Shown in pieces: positions 61,926 to 64,000 of a stretch of 64,000 bases of DNA. A model generated the notes under the pieces. That model was not told the DNA's origin and searched no databases. It was given only the letters and a program-made list of their open reading frames with translations. The DNA is from Arthrobacter ruber. Its GTDB lineage: Bacteria > Actinomycetota > Actinomycetes > Actinomycetales > Micrococcaceae. The position numbers were made by a program, and so were the translations under genes. Location: assembly GCF_002954225.1 (NCBI RefSeq), contig NZ_PPTH01000015.1:1-64000 (forward strand), given 5' to 3'. Within the stretch, counting starts at the first letter, position 1. Every line of letters begins with the position of its first letter.

Positions 61926-63257
61926 ATGCAGCGCTTCCCCGCAGCGAAACCCCAGCGCGCCCTCCAGCGTGCGGTGAGCCGTGGCGCCGCTGCCCTGCCC
62001 GACCCGCTGCCTCCGCAGCCGCCCGAGATGCGGCAGCCCGAGCGCGCCGACGACCGGACCGATGTCCCGTTCGCGCTGCGCGTCGCCGCCTCGTGGTCCT
62101 GGCGGCTGGGGCTCGTGATCGTGGTCGGCGGCGCGCTGATCTACCTCCTGACCCGGATCTCCCTCCTCGTCATCCCGCTCATGATCGCCGGGCTGGTGGC
62201 CGCACTGCTGCTGCCCGTCAAGACCGCCCTCCGGCGTCGAAGGGTCCCCAACGGGCTCGCCGTCGCGATCACGCTCCTCGCGTTCTTCGGCCTCATCACG
62301 GCGGCACTCCTCCTCGTCGGGCGTCAGCTCGCCCTCGGGCTGGCGAGCCTCGGAGGTGAGGCCCAGACCGGCGTGCAGCAGATGCTGACCTGGCTGTCAC
62401 AGGGCCCGCTCCAGCTCTCGGCGTCGCAGATCGACCAGTACCTCCAGGACATCGGCAACGCGGTCCAGAGCAACAGTGCCTCCATCCTCAGCGGGGCGCT
62501 GTCCTTCGGCACGACGGCAGGACACGTGGCCGCGGGTACGCTCCTCACGGTGTTCGCGCTGATCTTCTTCCTGCTCGACGGCGGCCGCATCTGGCGCTTC
62601 CTCGTGGGGCTCGCCCCGAGCCGTGCGCGCGCGGCGGTCGACGGCGCCGGCCGGCGCGGCTGGATGTCCATGGCCAGCTACGTGCGCGTGCAGATGCTCG
62701 TCGCGGCCGTGGACGCCGTCGGCATCGGTGTGGGCGCGGCCGTCATCGGCGTTCCGCTGGCCCTGCCCCTCGGCGTGCTCGTGTTCCTCGGCTCCTTCAT
62801 CCCCATCGTCGGTGCCCTCGCCACCGGTTCCGTGGCGGTCCTGCTGGCCCTCGTGGCCAACGGCTGGGTCAATGCGCTCGTGATGCTCGCCATCGTGTTC
62901 CTGGTCCAGCAGCTCGAGGGGCACGTCCTCCAGCCGCTCGTCATGGGGCCCGCCGTCGCGCTCCACCCGCTCGCCGTCGTCCTGGCCGTCGCGGGCGGCA
63001 CGCTCCTGGCCGGGATCCCGGGCGCCCTGTTCTCCGTGCCGATCCTCGCGGTGCTCAACACATCCGTCCGTTACATAGCGCACCGGGCCTGGGAATACGA
63101 TCCCGTGGTGGCTCGGGCCGGCTGGCCACGCGCCGGAGGGTCCGTCATTAGCGGGCCGGCGGCATCGGAGAGAGGATCTTCGCCGTCGCCGGCCAGCACC
63201 CCGGGACCCTCCGCCGCCGAGCAGGCGCCAGCACTCCAGAGAGAGACCTCCCAGTGA
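61926..63257 (+). CDS. AI-2E family transporter
   Basis: A protein of 443 aa. The N-terminal 50 residues are hydrophilic. About eight membrane helices with the PerM/TqsA pattern follow: FLGSFIPIVGALATG, then FLVQQLEGHVLQPLVMG. The last 60 residues are a Pro/Ser-rich tail. Members export AI-2 or act as ion antiporters; the substrate is unknown here. AAGGA lies 8 nt before the ATG. The stop overlaps the ilvA start (GTGA). Confidence 0.87.
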   Translation: MQRFPAAKPQRALQRAVSRGAAALPDPLPPQPPEMRQPERADDRTDVPFALRVAASWSWRLGLVIVVGGALIYLLTRISLLVIPLMIAGLVAALLLPVKTALRRRRVPNGLAVAITLLAFFGLITAALLLVGRQLALGLASLGGEAQTGVQQMLTWLSQGPLQLSASQIDQYLQDIGNAVQSNSASILSGALSFGTTAGHVAAGTLLTVFALIFFLLDGGRIWRFLVGLAPSRARAAVDGAGRRGWMSMASYVRVQMLVAAVDAVGIGVGAAVIGVPLALPLGVLVFLGSFIPIVGALATGSVAVLLALVANGWVNALVMLAIVFLVQQLEGHVLQPLVMGPAVALHPLAVVLAVAGGTLLAGIPGALFSVPILAVLNTSVRYIAHRAWEYDPVVARAGWPRAGGSVISGPAASERGSSPSPASTPGPSAAEQAPALQRETSQ

Positions 63258-64000
63258 CCGAGCAGACCGTGACGAACTCCACCGCAACCCCCCGGACCAG
63301 CCGGATCCCCGGCGCGACGACCGGCGCGAGCCCCGGCGCCGTCACCGTGCTGGAGATCCCCGCCGGCACCGACCTCCCAGTGACCCTGGCCGATGTCGAG
63401 GCCGCGCACAGGACCCTCGAGGGCGTCATCGCCCGCACGCCGATCGAGCAGTCGAGAGCCCTCGGCCGCCTCACCGGCTCGCCCGTGTCCTTCAAGTGCG
63501 AGAACCTGCAGCGCGCCGGGTCCTTCAAGGTCCGCGGCGCGTACAACCGCATGGCGAAGCTCAGCGAGGCCGAACGTGCGCGCGGCGTCGTCGCGGCGTC
63601 GGCCGGCAACCACGCCCAGGGCGTTGCCGTGGCCGCGGCCCGCCTCGGCATCTCCGCCCGCATCTACATGCCCCTCGGGGTCGCCCTGCCGAAACTCGCC
63701 GCGACGCGCGGCCACGGTGCCGAGGTGGTGCTGCACGGCTACAACGTCGACGAGGCGCTCGCCGAGGCCCGCAGGTACGCCGACGAGACCGGCGCCGTCT
63801 TCGTCCACCCGTTCGACAACGTGGACGTGGTGGCGGGCCAGGGCACGGTGGGCCTCGAGATCCTCGAGCAGGTGCCCGACGTCGACACCATCCTCATGGG
63901 CGTGGGCGGCGGGGGACTCCTCGCCGGGGTGGCCGTCGCGGTCAAGGAACGGGCCAGGGAACTCGGCCGGACCATCAGGATCATCGGGGTGCAGGCCGAG
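63254..64000 (+). CDS. ilvA: threonine ammonia-lyase (3' partial)
   Basis: 249 codons are visible and the frame is open at the right edge. After about 40 variable residues the fold-type II PLP domain begins (LEGVIARTPIEQS). The PLP lysine is in GSFKVRGAYNRM, substrate binding in SAGNHAQGVA, and the Gly-rich phosphate loop in GVGGGGLLAG. It deaminates threonine to 2-oxobutyrate, feeding isoleucine synthesis or threonine catabolism. Whether a C-terminal ACT domain is present, which would tell biosynthetic from catabolic type, lies outside the window. The GTG start overlaps the preceding stop by 4 bp. Confidence 0.9.
   Translation, partial: MTEQTVTNSTATPRTSRIPGATTGASPGAVTVLEIPAGTDLPVTLADVEAAHRTLEGVIARTPIEQSRALGRLTGSPVSFKCENLQRAGSFKVRGAYNRMAKLSEAERARGVVAASAGNHAQGVAVAAARLGISARIYMPLGVALPKLAATRGHGAEVVLHGYNVDEALAEARRYADETGAVFVHPFDNVDVVAGQGTVGLEILEQVPDVDTILMGVGGGGLLAGVAVAVKERARELGRTIRIIGVQAE

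Overview
The window is a 64 kb piece of a GC-rich actinobacterial chromosome. Gene content and order (enolase / FtsB-DivIC-like / DUF501 / Ppx, sdhCDAB, a chvE-type sugar importer, type II NADH dehydrogenase, class F sortase beside a CHRD protein) fit a Micrococcaceae member of the Arthrobacter kind; this is an inference from family knowledge. No insertion sequence, prophage, CRISPR array or obvious genomic island was seen, so this looks like core chromosome with a few accessory genes. GTG and TTG starts are common, and many promoters carry a TAGGCT- or TAGCAT-like -10 box, several placed so that the transcript should be leaderless.

Layout. 1-1431: 3' end of a repetitive chaplin-like surface protein with an LASTG sorting signal. 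1513-8131 (minus): a ROK regulator, a ChvE-type multiple-monosaccharide ABC importer (mmsA, mmsB, chvE) and a Gfo/Idh/MocA oxidoreductase, a sugar uptake and oxidation unit. 8214-12906: one-carbon metabolism, with purU and a flavoprotein monooxygenase on the minus strand and glyA (behind a ZTP riboswitch), a possible small Cys-rich gene and folD on the plus strand. 12936-15575: a three-gene ABC-2 exporter. 15578-17041 (minus): CHRD surface protein and class F sortase. 17213-21320: membrane protein, exonuclease III, trpS, 2'-5' RNA ligase-like protein and YihY/BrkB-like protein. 21439-24971 (minus): succinate dehydrogenase. 25174-27612: mannose-1-phosphate guanylyltransferase and an M20 amidohydrolase.

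27845-35114 is a nucleoside uptake and salvage operon (BMP lipoprotein, ATPase, two permeases, cytidine deaminase, thymidine phosphorylase); adenosine deaminase lies at 40687. 35381-39527 is the most unusual locus: a cellulose-synthase-like GT2 with a large central insertion, a STAS protein, an anti-sigma-like ATPase, and a convergent secreted GH26-like hydrolase whose 3' end overlaps the ATPase gene antisense. 39943-49548 holds DedA, add, mazG, eno, a DivIC-like protein, DUF501, ppx, a subtilisin-like protease and ndh. A tRNA with a UAA anticodon but a short variable loop follows.

49961-56486 is a branched-chain amino acid type ABC importer. livK is on the plus strand and livHMGF on the minus strand; each is preceded by a similar Crp-type palindrome, and LivH carries an extra exported N-terminal domain. 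56784-64000: Bax-inhibitor-1/YccA family protein, a Leloir set (DeoR regulator, galT, galK, with galM divergent), an AI-2E family transporter and the 5' part of threonine ammonia-lyase.
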